This document shows, in pieces, positions 18,998-28,085 of a DNA stretch of 64,000 bases. Below the pieces are notes generated by a model. That model was not told where the DNA came from. It did no database searches and saw only the letters and a list, made by a program, of their open reading frames with translations. The stretch's first letter is position 1, and every line of letters starts with the position of its first letter. Source of the DNA: Sulfuriferula plumbiphila. GTDB lineage: Bacteria; Pseudomonadota; Gammaproteobacteria; Burkholderiales; Sulfuriferulaceae. The DNA is taken from contig NZ_AP021884.1 of the NCBI RefSeq assembly GCF_009938015.1, positions 2,730,585 through 2,794,584 on the forward strand, in the 5' to 3' direction. The translations under genes and the position numbers were made by a program.

Positions 18998-19053
18998 ACA
19001 ATCTTGCTACATCGGGTAGCGCTTGACAGCCGAACGAATGACAGGAGGGTGTG

Positions 19054-19668
19054 ATGAATACGATATTGTTAATGACCGCCGCGGTGCTGGGATTTTTGTC
19101 TTTTTTCGAGCCTTGCACGATTGCCACGCACACCCTGTTTGCGGTACGCGCCAGTCATGCTTCGGTAAAGCAGCGCTGGCTGGCGCTGGTTCAGCTTACG
19201 CTGTCCCGGGTACTGTTGCTGGTGGCGGTATTCAGCGCCGCTGCCGCGATCGGATTGGCGGAGCTTTCCGCAAATACGGCGATGCTGATGCTCGGCGGGA
19301 TTGGCCTGGTCTATCTGATCACCCGCAAGATTTATCTGCCGGTCCCGCATCTCGAGGTTTACCGCCTGCTTCCCCGGCATGACGGCCTGTCGCAGGGGCT
19401 CAGGCTTGGCCTGACGTTACCGGCCTGCACGCTGCCGCTGGTGCTCATCGTCGGCATCCTGTCCGCGCTAACGCAACGGCCCGGTGTCGCAGTGCTGGCG
19501 GGACTGGTGTTCGCAGTCATGTTCACGCTGCCCACGCTCTGGGATAGCACCCACGAACTCGATGCGGCACATCGGGCCTTTCTCAGCAAAGCCGCCAGCC
19601 TGAGCCCCTACCTCACCACCTTGTTGTTATGGGGCGGCGCCTTGTTGATTTGGCAAGCGGGAGTTTGA
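19054..19668 (+). CDS. CcdA/DsbD-like membrane thiol transporter, first copy
   Basis: 204 residues, about six membrane helices. The two conserved Cys-Pro type positions are present: FFEPCTIATH in helix 1 and LTLPACTLPLVLIVG in helix 4. Such proteins move reducing equivalents from the cytoplasm to the periplasm. The ATG at 19054 has AGGAGGG close ahead; a GTG directly before it is too near. It lies between the thioredoxin-like gene and a second CcdA-like gene with one base spacing, so the block appears as a complete electron relay. Confidence 0.8.
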   Translation: MNTILLMTAAVLGFLSFFEPCTIATHTLFAVRASHASVKQRWLALVQLTLSRVLLLVAVFSAAAAIGLAELSANTAMLMLGGIGLVYLITRKIYLPVPHLEVYRLLPRHDGLSQGLRLGLTLPACTLPLVLIVGILSALTQRPGVAVLAGLVFAVMFTLPTLWDSTHELDAAHRAFLSKAASLSPYLTTLLLWGGALLIWQAGV

Positions 19669-19669
19669 G

Positions 19670-20365
19670 ATGGATATGGAAACATTGCGCAGCACGCTGG
19701 AACAGGCCAGCCTGGCTTCGCTCGGCGTGGGATTCGCGGCGGGGTTCATTTTCAGCTTCAATCCGGTCGCGCTGGCGGCGATCCCGGTATCGCTCGCCTA
19801 TGTCACCAAGGCGCACGAGACAAAAAAAGCCGTGCTGTTCGGCGGCATGTTCATTCTCGGCCTGATCGTGACGCACGTGCTGATGGGATTCATCGCCGGC
19901 CTGGGCGGGCTGTGGGTGCAAAAGCTCATGGGGCGCGAGTGGGGCCTGGTGCTGGGCCCTTTGCTGATCCTGTTGGGGCTGATGTGGCCAGGCTGGATCA
20001 AGCTCCCCCTTCCCGCCATCACCTTCCGCGCCAAACGCGCCACCAGCGGCTGGGGAGCGTTCGCGCTGGGGATTCCGTTTTCGGTGGCGATCTGTCCGTT
20101 TTGCACGCCCGCGCTCGTCATCCTGCTGGGCGTGGCGACCGGCATCGGTTCCCCGCTGTTTGGCGCCACCTTGCTGCTGGCTTTTGCGCTGGGGCGCGCC
20201 GTGCCCATCATCCTCGGCGCCTGGGCGATCGGCTGGCTGGAAAGCCTGAAATCCCTCAGGCATTCACAACGGATATTTGAAATCATCGGGGCGCTGCTGC
20301 TTATTTTGTCGGGCCTGTACATGCTCAATGCCTATTTTTATGTCATTCCGGCGCTGGCGGCATAG
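19670..20365 (+). CDS. CcdA/DsbD-like membrane protein, second copy with one Cys missing
   Basis: 231 residues, six membrane helices. In helix 4 the motif VAICPFCTPALVILLG is intact and even carries CPFC. In helix 1 the usual SPC position reads FSFNPVALAAIP, so the first redox Cys is lost. This departs from CcdA/DsbD proteins, where both cysteines cycle. The protein might act with the neighbour copy as a heteromer, or transport a metal through the CPFC site. It starts one base after the preceding stop. Confidence 0.78.
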   Translation: MDMETLRSTLEQASLASLGVGFAAGFIFSFNPVALAAIPVSLAYVTKAHETKKAVLFGGMFILGLIVTHVLMGFIAGLGGLWVQKLMGREWGLVLGPLLILLGLMWPGWIKLPLPAITFRAKRATSGWGAFALGIPFSVAICPFCTPALVILLGVATGIGSPLFGATLLLAFALGRAVPIILGAWAIGWLESLKSLRHSQRIFEIIGALLLILSGLYMLNAYFYVIPALAA

Positions 20366-20537
20366 CGCACGGCCGCGGACGCATGAGGATTCCTGATGGG
20401 TAGTAAGCCGGGCTGGCTTTGTTGCGTTTCTGGCCGGGCATTGTTGCAAATTCAGCCGGAAAGTGGCGGCGATTTGATGTCGCAGGAATCTGGGCCGGGT
20501 GCACGCTGCGCTGACGATATTATTGAGGAGATTGTCC

Positions 20538-21122
20538 ATGCGATTCAATGCAAAACAGATGACCACAGGCCTGTTGATGCTCGGCCTGTGGTGCGGCCTC
20601 ACCGGCGGCGCAGCGGCTTTGGCTGCCAGCGACAAGCAGACATCCCGCATCGAAACCGCACTCGCCGCAGCGCCGAAGGCGACCTGGATCGCGCAGGGCC
20701 AGGGGCGCCGCGTGCTGTATGTGGTCTTCGATCCCAACTGTGCGTACTGCCCGCTGCTGTATAAGAACTTGCAGCCATTGATTGCGCCCTACGATCTGCA
20801 ACTGCGGTGGATTCCCGTAGCCATCCTGGATGCCACGAGTCCCGGCAAGGCGGCGGCGATCATGCAAGCACAGGACCCCAGGGCTGCGCTCGATTACAAC
20901 GAAGCGCATTACAACACGGAGGCGTACACCGGCAGCATTTCCGAACAGATTCCGTCCGCCGCCACCCTGGCGCGTCTGCGCGCGAACGAAGCGCTCCTGA
21001 ATCAGCTTGGTATCCCGGTTGTGCCCACCATGCTGTTTCGGTCGAAATCCGGTGAAGCCATGGTAATGCAGGGCGTGCTGTCGCCGATCGCGCTGCGCAA
21101 GGTGCTGGATCGTGTCCGATAG
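20538..21122 (+). CDS. DsbC/DsbG-like periplasmic thiol-disulfide protein
   Basis: 194 residues from ATG 20538 (GAGGAGA ahead). The signal peptide ends around GGAAALA. The thioredoxin-like domain has FDPNCAYCPLLYKNL (CxxC) and the cis-Pro loop LGIPVVPTMLF. It lacks the N-terminal dimerisation domain of DsbC and is therefore closer to the short DsbG-like forms found in plasmid and metal-resistance loci. It probably receives electrons from the CcdA-like proteins upstream. A second protein of the same type is at 40365-40937. Confidence 0.82.
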   Translation: MRFNAKQMTTGLLMLGLWCGLTGGAAALAASDKQTSRIETALAAAPKATWIAQGQGRRVLYVVFDPNCAYCPLLYKNLQPLIAPYDLQLRWIPVAILDATSPGKAAAIMQAQDPRAALDYNEAHYNTEAYTGSISEQIPSAATLARLRANEALLNQLGIPVVPTMLFRSKSGEAMVMQGVLSPIALRKVLDRVR

Positions 21123-21249
21123 AACCGCGGCCAGCGAGGCGGTCCAGCTCGACAGGCTGGCGGATATCCAATCCATCCTGGGCCATGGCGTGATGTCCAC
21201 TGCCGACGTGGTAATCGGGGTGCGCGCCGGCGGCCTAAAGATGGCATGA
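21112..21249 (+). CDS. small overlapping ORF between dsbG-like and tolC-like genes
   Basis: A GTG inside the last codons of the DsbG-like gene opens a 45-residue frame (MSDRTAASEAVQLDRLADIQ, then SILGHGVMSTADVVIGVRAG) that ends in ATGA, overlapping the start of the TolC-like gene. Overlaps on both sides suggest translational coupling through the whole stretch. No family is recognised, and it could also serve only to carry ribosomes to the next gene. Confidence 0.45.
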   Translation: MSDRTAASEAVQLDRLADIQSILGHGVMSTADVVIGVRAGGLKMA

Positions 21250-22550
21250 AAGGTGGCCTGGTGTGCAGATTTTCTCACCTGGCTGCGGCGCTGGCGGCAG
21301 GGTTGCTGGGTTGGGGTCTCGCCGGCGCGGCTGGCGCGAGCGAGCTGACCGATCTTCTGCGGCACACCCTCGATAACCCGGCCATTGCGGCGCGTACCGG
21401 TCAGGCCGAGGCGGCGCGTCGTGATCTGGGCGCTGCCGATTTGCGCTACTTCGGTTCCGGGAGCGCGTTTGCAGGCAGAACGCATTTCGAAGGCCCGCGC
21501 GTGGTCGGCATTTTCACTCCGATTTTGCCACTGTCGCCCATTCCGCTAGCGCAGGACATCAGCCAGTATGGGATTGCCTATACCTTGCCGGTTGACGTGT
21601 TCGGCGTGATTGCCGCCGAACGTGCCCAGGCCCGTGCAGGCCAGCAATCCGCTGAACTGCTGGCGCGGCAGGAAACCCTGCTGCGTCTGCACCAGACCCT
21701 GAGCGCCTATGTGCGGCTACAGGCGCTGGCACAGCAGGCGGCGGCACTGAGCACACAGCAAGAAGAACTGGCCGCCTACGCCAGGCGCGTTCGCGCAGAG
21801 GTCAAACTCGGCAGCGCGGCTGGCCTCGATGTGAGTCTGGTGCAAAGCGATCTGGCGCGGCTGAATGCGCGGCAAACCGTGCTCGAGGGCAATCGCGGAG
21901 CGGCGCTGGCTGCGTTGCAAGCCGCTTCGGGCGCCACTACAGCCGCATTGTCGGGGGCGATTTCCATTCCTCGTCTGGCGCCGGCCGATACGCGGGCGAG
22001 CCTGCCGGTGGCGCTCGCTCGCGCCCAATTGCACGCAGCCGACGCAGCAGCCTCGAAAGCTAGACGCAGCCTGCTGCCCGCCTTTAGCGGCAATGCACAG
22101 TATGCGCAATACAGCGGCGCTGATGTGCATCGTGATGCCTGGTCCATAGGGGTCAATATGGTCATCCCGCTTGATGCGGCGGCCTACCGCAGCGCATCGG
22201 CGGCGGCCGTGCGTGCCCGGGCCGCGGCCGATCAGGTGCGCGCGGCGCAAAGCGATACGGTCTCGCAAATCGCCGCGCTTAATGCAAGTTATCAGGCCGC
22301 GCTGGCAAACGCCCAGGCGCTCCAAACCGAAGTCGAACATCGCACTCGGGTGGTTGCGGTCGAGCGCGAGAAATGGCGGCTGGGAGCCAGCACGATGGAA
22401 AACCTGCTGCGCCAGGAACGCGACCGCCTGGATGCGCAATTTCAACTGGCCGATGCCGAGGCGCAGGCGGCGCTGGCCTGGTCGTCAATCCAGGTCCTGC
22501 AGGGGGCCGCCCCCGCGACGTATATCCAGACATGGGATTTGAAGCGATGA
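21246..22550 (+). CDS. TolC-family outer-membrane protein of a tripartite pump
   Basis: 434 residues; signal peptide to about residue 31 (GLAGAAGASE). Two OEP repeats of long helices are visible: YVRLQALAQQAAALSTQQEE in the first, VAVEREKWRLGASTMENLLR followed by QERDRLDAQFQL in the second. It is the outer-membrane duct for the adaptor and RND genes that follow with ATGA overlap and 3-base spacing. The start overlaps the small ORF 21112-21249. The overall composition is Ala-rich, as in metal and antibiotic RND systems of betaproteobacteria. Confidence 0.85.
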   Translation: MKGGLVCRFSHLAAALAAGLLGWGLAGAAGASELTDLLRHTLDNPAIAARTGQAEAARRDLGAADLRYFGSGSAFAGRTHFEGPRVVGIFTPILPLSPIPLAQDISQYGIAYTLPVDVFGVIAAERAQARAGQQSAELLARQETLLRLHQTLSAYVRLQALAQQAAALSTQQEELAAYARRVRAEVKLGSAAGLDVSLVQSDLARLNARQTVLEGNRGAALAALQAASGATTAALSGAISIPRLAPADTRASLPVALARAQLHAADAAASKARRSLLPAFSGNAQYAQYSGADVHRDAWSIGVNMVIPLDAAAYRSASAAAVRARAAADQVRAAQSDTVSQIAALNASYQAALANAQALQTEVEHRTRVVAVEREKWRLGASTMENLLRQERDRLDAQFQLADAEAQAALAWSSIQVLQGAAPATYIQTWDLKR

Positions 22551-23698
22551 ATAAGAAGAAGGTTTTGATCGCCGGGGCTGTGGTGACAGTGCTCCTGTTG
22601 GGCGCCGTGGCGTTGGTGCGGCACCAGCACAAGGTGCTCGCCAGCGCGCCGCGCCCGCAAAACTGGGCGACGGTGATCAATGCGCGCACGCTGGACATCA
22701 GCGATGTGCGGCTGACCCGTCCCGCGGTGGCGGATGTGCAGGCCTTGCAACAGGCCGTGTTCGCCAGTCGCCTCTCCGGCTACGTCAAGCGTATGCCGCT
22801 GTTTGAGGCAGGCGCCTTCAAGCGTGGCGAGGTGTTGGTCGAGATCGACCGGGCGGACGCGCAGGCCGGTCTGCTGCGCAGCCAGTCGGATCTGGCGCGT
22901 ATCGAGCTGGACTCCGGTACGCTGCACAGCGCGCTCGCCGCTGCCCAGGCCGACACCAGCGCCGCGCGGCAGCGCTTGGAGCGTGCGCAGGCACTCTACA
23001 AAATCCAGGGAATTTCGCTGCAATCCTTGCAGGCCGAACAGGCGGCCACAGCGGCGGCCGAGGCTCGGCTACGCGGCGCCCGGGCCGCGCTGGATGGCTA
23101 TCACAAGGTACGAATAGCGGCCAAGTCCGCAGCGGCTTCAGCGCAAGCCAATCTGGCCTATGCCGTGATGCGTGCGCCATTCGACGGTGTGGTCGCCGCG
23201 CGTCTGGTGCAGCCGGGCGATCTCGCCACCCCCGGCCGGCCATTGCTGCGCATCGTGGCGCTCGGCCAGCAGCGTGTTCTTGTGGACACGGCGGATAACG
23301 TCCCGCTAGTCGCGCTGCGCCTGGGCGGTCGCGACTATCCTGTGCGCCCCTGGCCCGAGGCCACCGCGCAGGGCCAGCGCCGTTGGGAGGCGCGCGTGGA
23401 TGGGCTGATGCCCGGTGCCAAGGTCGCGGTCGATCTGGTCACCTTTTCTGGCAGCGGTGTGTTCCTGCCGGGTCAGTGCATGCTCAACAATGACGGACGC
23501 CGCGCCGCGGTGATCCGGCTGCCGGCCGATGGCCGCGGCCCGGCGCAGGCGCAGAGCGTAAATCTGCTGGCCAGCGGTGTCGAGGGCGCGGCGGCACGGC
23601 CAACAGGACTGGTCGGCGCGCACATCGCCTGCGCCAGTCAAGACGTGCTCAATCGGCTGGCGGGTGGCACGCCCTACCGCATCGCCGGGAAGAATTGA
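22547..23698 (+). CDS. HlyD/MFP-family periplasmic adaptor
   Basis: 383 residues starting at the ATG that overlaps the TolC-like stop. One N-terminal membrane anchor (VLIAGAVVTVLLLGAVALVR), then a lipoyl half-motif (VFASRLSGYVKRMPLFEAGA), a coiled-coil hairpin (QSDLARIELDSGTLHSALAA onward) and the second lipoyl/barrel part (MRAPFDGVVAARLVQPGDLA). It connects the RND pump with the outer-membrane channel. No His- or Met-rich metal-binding tail is seen, so the substrate cannot be read from it. Confidence 0.87.
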   Translation: MNKKKVLIAGAVVTVLLLGAVALVRHQHKVLASAPRPQNWATVINARTLDISDVRLTRPAVADVQALQQAVFASRLSGYVKRMPLFEAGAFKRGEVLVEIDRADAQAGLLRSQSDLARIELDSGTLHSALAAAQADTSAARQRLERAQALYKIQGISLQSLQAEQAATAAAEARLRGARAALDGYHKVRIAAKSAAASAQANLAYAVMRAPFDGVVAARLVQPGDLATPGRPLLRIVALGQQRVLVDTADNVPLVALRLGGRDYPVRPWPEATAQGQRRWEARVDGLMPGAKVAVDLVTFSGSGVFLPGQCMLNNDGRRAAVIRLPADGRGPAQAQSVNLLASGVEGAAARPTGLVGAHIACASQDVLNRLAGGTPYRIAGKN

Positions 23699-23701
23699 GC
23701 C

Positions 23702-26700
23702 ATGTTCGATTTCTTCTATAAGCGCCCGCTGTTGCTGGGCGTCATCCTGGTGATTGGCTCGCTGCTCGGGGTGATCGGCTATCTGAACATGCCGCGCAAC
23801 CTGTACCCGGACCTGGACCCGCCGTCGGTTACGGTGATCACCCAGCTGCCGGGCGCCTCGGCGCTGACCGTGGCGCAGCGCGTCTCGCGCCCGATCGAGC
23901 AGCAGCTCTACACCCTGTCGGGTGTGCGTGATGTACAGAGCATCAACAAGAACGAGGTGTCGATCGTCACCGCAGATTTCGAGTACACCAAAGGTCTGGA
24001 TCGCGCGCTGCTGGATGTGAGCAATGCGCTGACCCAGGCACGCGCAGCGATGCCGCCCGAGGCGAGCCCGTCGAGCGAATACGCCGTGGGGGTATTCATC
24101 AATCCGGTGCTGACGCTCGCGCTGACGCCCAGGCCGGGTAGCGGGCTGACCCCGGAGCAGGTGCGGATGCTGGCCGGAAACGACATCCGTACCGCCTTTC
24201 TCACCCAGCCCAATATTGCCAACGTGGAGATCTTCGGCGGCCATCAGCCTGCCGTGCGGGTGGATCTCGATCCACTGAAGCTGGCCCGTTACCACATCGA
24301 TCCGGCGACGCTGCAGGGACTGATTGCCCGCATTGACCGCGATTACCCGGTGGGCGTCGAGCAGGGCGACGGCGCCTTTCGCACGCTCACGGTGTATGGC
24401 GAACGGGTGAGCGTGGACGCGCTGCGCACGCTGCCGCTGACCGGCGGACTGATCCTGGGCGACGTTGCCACCGTCAGTATGAGCTCGGCCGAGCGCTTTT
24501 CCGCTTTCCACAGCAAGGCGGGCACGGCGATCGCGATAGCCATCCAGCGCGCGCCCGGTGGCAGCGTGCAGTCCACCATCGATGCCGCCCAGCGCATTCT
24601 GCCGTCTCTCGAAGCGCGCTTTCCCAATATCCAGTTCAGCGTCGCCGATACCCAGGGGCCGCTGATCCAGACCTCCAACAGCAACATGCTCGATACCCTG
24701 CGCGACGCGGTGGTGTTCGTCGCGCTGGTGATGCTGCTGTTCCTGGCCAGCTGGCGCGCGGTGGCCACCGCGCTGATCAGCATACCGCTGGTTTTTCTGC
24801 TCACTCTGGCCGTGCTCTGGCTTACCGGCAAGGAACTCAACGTGCTGGCGATGACCGGCATCATCCTGGCGCTGGGCATGCTGGTGGATGACGCCGTGGT
24901 GGTGCTGGAGAACATTGAACGCCACTTGGACGAACTGCACGAGGATGTAAAGACGGCTGTCCGCGCCGGCACGCAGGAAGTGCTGTTTCCGGTGTTCATC
25001 GGCACCCTTGCCACAGCGGTGGTGATCGCGCCGCTGATGTTCGTCGGCGGCTTTCCGCAGCAGGTGTTCAGCCATCTGGTGTATCCGGTGCTGATCGCGG
25101 TGTTCGTGTCTTACTTCCTGGCGGTCACGCTGATCCCGCGCATTTCGCTGTTCTGGTATCGCCAGGGTTTGCCGCCCAAGGCGCGCTGGGAACAGGCCAT
25201 CGAGCGCGGCTATCAGCGTTTTATCGGACCGGGAGCAGGGCTGTATCTCGGGCTGCTGCGCTTTGCCTTCGACGGGCGTAGCGCGCGGCGCGTGCTCTTC
25301 CTGCTGCTGGCGCTCGCCTTGCTGGTGTTCAGCGCGCGCGCCGTATTGCCGCTGATCGGCCGCGAGGCGCTGCCGCCGATGGATACCGGCATCGTGCGGG
25401 TACATGTCAAGTTCGGCGGCAATGTCACCGTGCACGAGGCCGAGGCGCGCCTGGCGGCATTTGAGCATGGGCTTGATCAAGACCCGCAACTGATCCGCTG
25501 GGACGCGGCGTACGGCTCGGAGCCGGGCGTGCTCTCGCTCGGCTCGGGTCAGTTGCCGGGCGAGGCGAGCTACACCCTGACCTACGTCGACCGCCTGTAC
25601 CGCAAAACGACCAGCTGGCAGATCGAGGCCGGCCTGCGCAAACGGATTGCGACCATTCCCGGCGTGGTGACCAACGATGCCTACGACTTTGGCGCCACGG
25701 CACTGTCCAGCATCAAGGCGCCTGTGGACATTCGTTTGATGGCAGATGACTGGCGCCTGCTGCCTGCGGCGGCGGACAAGGCACGGGCGGCGATGCTTGG
25801 CGTTCCCGGGCTGACCTCCGTGTCTGCCACCTGGGACCGCGACAGCGAGGAAGCGGTGCTCGCGCTCGACGACGCCAGGCTGCGCACGCTCGGCCTGACA
25901 CCCGATCAGGTCACCGCGCAGCTGCCGCTGAAAGGCTTGCCGGTCGCCGCATTCAGCCGATTGCCCAGCATGGGCAGCATCCCGGTGCGGCTATATTTCG
26001 ACATGCCCTATCGCAGCAATCCGCAGGCGCTGATGAATCTGCCGCTGCGCCTGCCCGATGGGCGCGACACGACGCTCGCCGAGGTGGCGCATCTGGTGTT
26101 CCAGCCGAGCACAGCCGTGCTGACCACCGGTGGCATCCGCTACAGCCTGGATCTCTATGGATTCCGTGACACGGTCCCGGTCAGCTTCCTGAGCACCGGT
26201 GCGATGGCGGCGGTGGAAAAGGTGCTGCCGCCCGGTGTGAGTGCCGAGGATCACGGCGACTTCGCCAGCGCACAGGAGTCGAGCAAACTGATGGTGTTGG
26301 GTCTGGGGCTGGGCATGATGGTGCTGTTCGGCGTGCTGGTGCCGGCCTATCGCAGCGTCGGGCTGGCCGTGCTGTCGATCCTGATCCTGCCGCTGTCGGC
26401 GATCGGTGCGATCTGGGGGCTGCTCGCCTTTGGCAAGGCCATGGCGCTGCCCGCCATTCTCGGTATCGTGTTGCTGTTCTCGATCATTATCAAGAACTCG
26501 ATCCTGATGGTGGACTTCATTCAGGAGCGCACGCGCGAAGGACAGGATGCCTATAGCGCCGCCGCGGGTTCGATCCGCCTGCGCTACCGTCCGATCCTGA
26601 TGACCGCAATGGCCACCATTGCCGGCATGGTGCCGATCGCCATGCAGCGCGCGGTCGGCCTCGAGCGCCTGTCGCCGCTGGCCGACGCCGCCATCGGTGG

Positions 26701-26830
26701 CCTGTTGATCGGCACCTTCCTCAGCCTGTTCTATCTGCCGATGTTCTACGTCTGGGTGAGCGGCAGGAAGAAAGCGGCCGGGGCGGCTGCAAACGTCACC
26801 GATTCCAAACCGCTGGGAAGCACCAAATGA
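23702..26830 (+). CDS. RND-family inner-membrane efflux pump
   Basis: 1,042 residues, full length for AcrB/CusA-type pumps: twelve membrane helices with two large periplasmic loops. The proton relay helix contains LALGMLVDDAVVVLENIERH. This double-Asp form is typical of HAE-type and related pumps rather than the Cus-type metal pumps. The C-terminal half has FSIIIKNSILMVDFIQERTR and RYRPILMTAMATIAGMVPIA. It closes the tolC-hlyD-rnd operon. Given its position after a MerR-governed thiol block, it may expel metal-thiol conjugates or organic compounds; the substrate is not shown by the sequence. Confidence 0.9.
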   Translation: MFDFFYKRPLLLGVILVIGSLLGVIGYLNMPRNLYPDLDPPSVTVITQLPGASALTVAQRVSRPIEQQLYTLSGVRDVQSINKNEVSIVTADFEYTKGLDRALLDVSNALTQARAAMPPEASPSSEYAVGVFINPVLTLALTPRPGSGLTPEQVRMLAGNDIRTAFLTQPNIANVEIFGGHQPAVRVDLDPLKLARYHIDPATLQGLIARIDRDYPVGVEQGDGAFRTLTVYGERVSVDALRTLPLTGGLILGDVATVSMSSAERFSAFHSKAGTAIAIAIQRAPGGSVQSTIDAAQRILPSLEARFPNIQFSVADTQGPLIQTSNSNMLDTLRDAVVFVALVMLLFLASWRAVATALISIPLVFLLTLAVLWLTGKELNVLAMTGIILALGMLVDDAVVVLENIERHLDELHEDVKTAVRAGTQEVLFPVFIGTLATAVVIAPLMFVGGFPQQVFSHLVYPVLIAVFVSYFLAVTLIPRISLFWYRQGLPPKARWEQAIERGYQRFIGPGAGLYLGLLRFAFDGRSARRVLFLLLALALLVFSARAVLPLIGREALPPMDTGIVRVHVKFGGNVTVHEAEARLAAFEHGLDQDPQLIRWDAAYGSEPGVLSLGSGQLPGEASYTLTYVDRLYRKTTSWQIEAGLRKRIATIPGVVTNDAYDFGATALSSIKAPVDIRLMADDWRLLPAAADKARAAMLGVPGLTSVSATWDRDSEEAVLALDDARLRTLGLTPDQVTAQLPLKGLPVAAFSRLPSMGSIPVRLYFDMPYRSNPQALMNLPLRLPDGRDTTLAEVAHLVFQPSTAVLTTGGIRYSLDLYGFRDTVPVSFLSTGAMAAVEKVLPPGVSAEDHGDFASAQESSKLMVLGLGLGMMVLFGVLVPAYRSVGLAVLSILILPLSAIGAIWGLLAFGKAMALPAILGIVLLFSIIIKNSILMVDFIQERTREGQDAYSAAAGSIRLRYRPILMTAMATIAGMVPIAMQRAVGLERLSPLADAAIGGLLIGTFLSLFYLPMFYVWVSGRKKAAGAAANVTDSKPLGSTK

Positions 26831-27218
26831 ACGCCCGCGGCACGCCGCCCGCCGATAAGTCCCGGCCGCCCTGACCCTGGGCGTTGGCGCATGGATAAAA
26901 ACAGGACGGCATGATGGCTGTGGCTGTGATCTGGGTGTTATGAAAATTTTTGCGTACTGCGGACGGATTTCTGGCGTCCGGCTTCCAGCATGCGGTTGAG
27001 ACTGCGACACCGATGGCGGCTTCACAGTTTGTATCCATAAAGGGCACGCGGTGCGTTGGCCATTCAGGCAGCGCGCCCATAGACGGGAACCGACGGCGGA
27101 ACTGTATTCGCTGTGGATTTCGCCAACAACCGCGTAGAAAAATGGCGGTAGCGGAAGTGCGGCATTAATCCTATTTCCGGCAGTTGACCTGTTTCAACGA
27201 GATCAGGGGACTCACCAA
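26831..27218. other. intergenic with faint relics
   Basis: No intact gene. Around 27095-27140 the plus strand encodes an NHL-repeat-like shred (VFAVDFANNRVEKW). The rest shows no coding pattern that I trust. Confidence 0.35.
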
Positions 27219-27405
27219 ATGGGTGAAGCGAAGAGGCGGCAATTTCCTGCTCAATCACAGGCGCAGGAAGTGATGACAGTAGATACGCCTGGCGGGCGAA
27301 TTCAAATGCGCTGGGATCAGTCCGCCAAGCGCGCCCCGCAACGCCCAACCGGGCTTCTTTGCCGAGTTCTTGCAGATCACCGGGGTTTACGATTCCCGGC
27401 TTGGC
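27219..27405 (+). pseudogene. N-terminal relic of an IS1380/IS4-type transposase
   Basis: GGRIQMRWDQSAKRAPQRP and, one base shifted, AEFLQITGVYDSRL correspond to the family start RVRWDxxAxATPxGQLxFFAEFLxxTGVFDRW. The remainder is replaced by IS66-type sequence, so one relic ended inside another. Confidence 0.45.
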
Positions 27406-27419
27406 ACCTGAGGATGAAC

Positions 27420-28000
27420 AGCTCAGTTCAACGCCCAAGCCCGCGCCGCGGGGACGAGCAGGTCGCCAGCCACTGCCCGAGCACCTGCCGCGCATTGAAC
27501 ACCGGCATGAACCGGCACCCTGCACCTGCGGCCAGTGTGGCCAGGATCTGGTCAAGATTGGCGCAGACATCAGCGAACAACTGGATGTCGAGCCCGCCCG
27601 CTTCTTCGTGCATCGCCACATTCGCCCGCAGTATGCCTGCAGGTCTTGCGAGACCATCACTGCCGCACCAATTCCCGCCGCCGTGATCGACGGCGGCATG
27701 GCGGCACCCGGATTGCTCACCTGGGTGATGGTCAGCAAGTTCATGGATCACTTGCCGCTCTACCGGTGGGGGCAGATTGCCGCCCGTAGCCAAGTGCCGC
27801 TGGCGCGCTCCACGCTGGCCGAATGGGTGGGGCGCGTCGGGGTGGCGTTGCAACCGCTGGCGGACCGATTGGCTGAATTGCTGCGGGAGCGCAGTGTGCT
27901 GCATGCGGATGAAACCCCGGTTCCACAGCTTGACCCGGGCACGGAAAAAACCAGGAAGGCGTACCTTTGGGCGTACCGCAGTCATGACCTGAAGTCGGGG
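27420..28000 (+). pseudogene. IS66-family transposase TnpC fragment
   Basis: The plus strand encodes the zinc-binding region CTCGQCGQDLVKIGADISEQ, then YACRSCETITAAPIPAAVID, GLLTWVMVSKFMDHLPLYR and the first catalytic Asp in SVLHADETPVPQLDPGT. The N-terminal coiled coil and the last two thirds of the catalytic domain are absent. It ends close to the 3' end of the glucosidase gene on the other strand. Confidence 0.8.
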
Positions 28001-28085
28001 CCACCCAGCCCAGCGCCGCGCTGCCGCCCATAGCGCCCGCGAGCATACGGGTACCCATCCGATCAAACTGGCGCGGAATAGCCGG

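Noticed and set aside
20396-20764. A 122-codon frame overlapping the start of the DsbG-like gene
   Set aside because: The DsbG-like protein has a signal peptide and CxxC site; the other frame has no support.
23306-25489. A 727-codon open frame on the minus strand opposite the RND pump
   Set aside because: Antisense shadow with His/Gln/Arg-rich composition; the RND protein on the other strand is certain.
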